Assembly (NCBI GenBank): GCA_937124495.1
Contig: CAKZKZ010000742.1
Location: 1 to 6,173 of the forward strand
Length of the DNA: 6,173 nucleotides
Source: an uncultured Dokdonia sp.
GTDB lineage: Bacteria > Bacteroidota > Bacteroidia > Flavobacteriales > Flavobacteriaceae
Reading direction: 5' to 3'
Shown here: in pieces, positions 5,964 to 6,173 of the stretch
Layout: each line of letters opens with the position of its first letter
Position numbering within the stretch: the stretch's first letter is position 1
Program-made: the position numbers and the translations under genes
Notes under the pieces: model-generated
The model's database searches: none
Told to the model about the DNA's origin: nothing
Seen by the model: only the letters and a program-made list of their open reading frames with translations

Positions 5964-6173
5964 AAGAAAAGGCATTTTTTAATATCAATTATACCTCAAA
6001 TCCAAGCATAAAAACAGAGGAAGAAGCCATTGAATTCATACAACCCAAATTGATACAAGCAGTCCAACGCCAAACTGTGAGTGATGTGCCAATTGGATCG
6101 TTTTTGTCTGGTGGAATCGATTCAAGTACTGTGGTTGCATTATTACAACAACAAAGCAGCAAAAAGATAAAAA
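5963..6173 (+). pseudogene. Asparagine synthetase (glutamine-hydrolysing) fragment, N-terminal half missing, runs off the window
   Basis: Reading from 5963, a different frame from the exporter, the translation aligns with the linker and synthetase domain of AsnB-type enzymes. These make asparagine or other amides from aspartyl-AMP and glutamine-derived ammonia. Landmarks are NPSIKTEEEAIEF, then RQTVSDVPIGSF and SGGIDSS (6107-6127), the PP-loop that binds ATP pyrophosphate. The glutaminase domain with its N-terminal Cys2, roughly 200 residues, is absent. There is no plausible start codon: an in-frame stop lies at 5915-5917, inside the exporter remnant. By hand count the last 173 bases are about 38% G+C, against about 28% in the first 120 bases after 5700, and the piece uses more GTG, TTG and CAA codons. 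It is either a 5'-deleted pseudogene or the far side of an assembly chimera. The 3' end is not visible. Confidence 0.85.

Noticed and set aside
5940..6000. Simple frameshift or sequencing error in the exporter gene
   Set aside because: No forward frame continues a transporter after 5963; one frame gives clear asparagine synthetase and the other two soon stop or show nothing.

Overview
The window looks like part of a chromosome from a Bacteroidota bacterium, most likely a marine-type Flavobacteriia. The DNA is AT-rich (roughly one third G+C). The outer-membrane receptor has the carboxypeptidase-regulatory-like N-terminal domain plus barrel that is typical of the phylum. Start codons are preceded by A/T-rich sequence instead of strong Shine-Dalgarno sites. 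The palindrome GCTTTCGCGAAAGC, which I recall as frequent in flavobacterial intergenic DNA, sits near the right end. Genus cannot be fixed from this sequence.

All genes are on the + strand and read as the trailing part of a nonribosomal peptide (NRPS) biosynthetic locus. From left to right: the last 154 codons of an NRPS condensation domain (2-466); a 191-bp gap with two RNA hairpins; a complete 541-aa CmlA-type diiron beta-hydroxylase of metallo-beta-lactamase fold (658-2283); a complete 794-aa TonB-dependent outer-membrane receptor (2373-4757); a 16-bp palindrome; a complete 241-aa type II thioesterase (4797-5522) with a perfect 12-bp inverted repeat inside its coding region; a 171-bp gap with a long imperfect hairpin that abuts the CG-centred palindrome; the first 89 codons of a cyclic-peptide-type ABC exporter (5694-5963); and, abruptly and in another frame, the middle of a glutamine-dependent asparagine synthetase (about 5963 to the window end).

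Inferred working model: the NRPS upstream builds a peptide, and the CmlA homologue hydroxylates the beta-carbon of an amino acid while it is tethered to a carrier domain. The type II thioesterase clears misprimed carrier domains, the ABC exporter (if an intact copy exists) secretes the product, and the TonB-dependent receptor takes up the product or a related compound. The weak point is the right edge, where the exporter stops after its first membrane segments and joins an asparagine synthetase fragment that lacks its glutaminase half. This is either a real deletion or recombination scar or an assembly chimera. The most interesting items are the CmlA-type enzyme in a Bacteroidota NRPS locus, its lack of any C-terminal histidine, and the exporter/AsnB junction.
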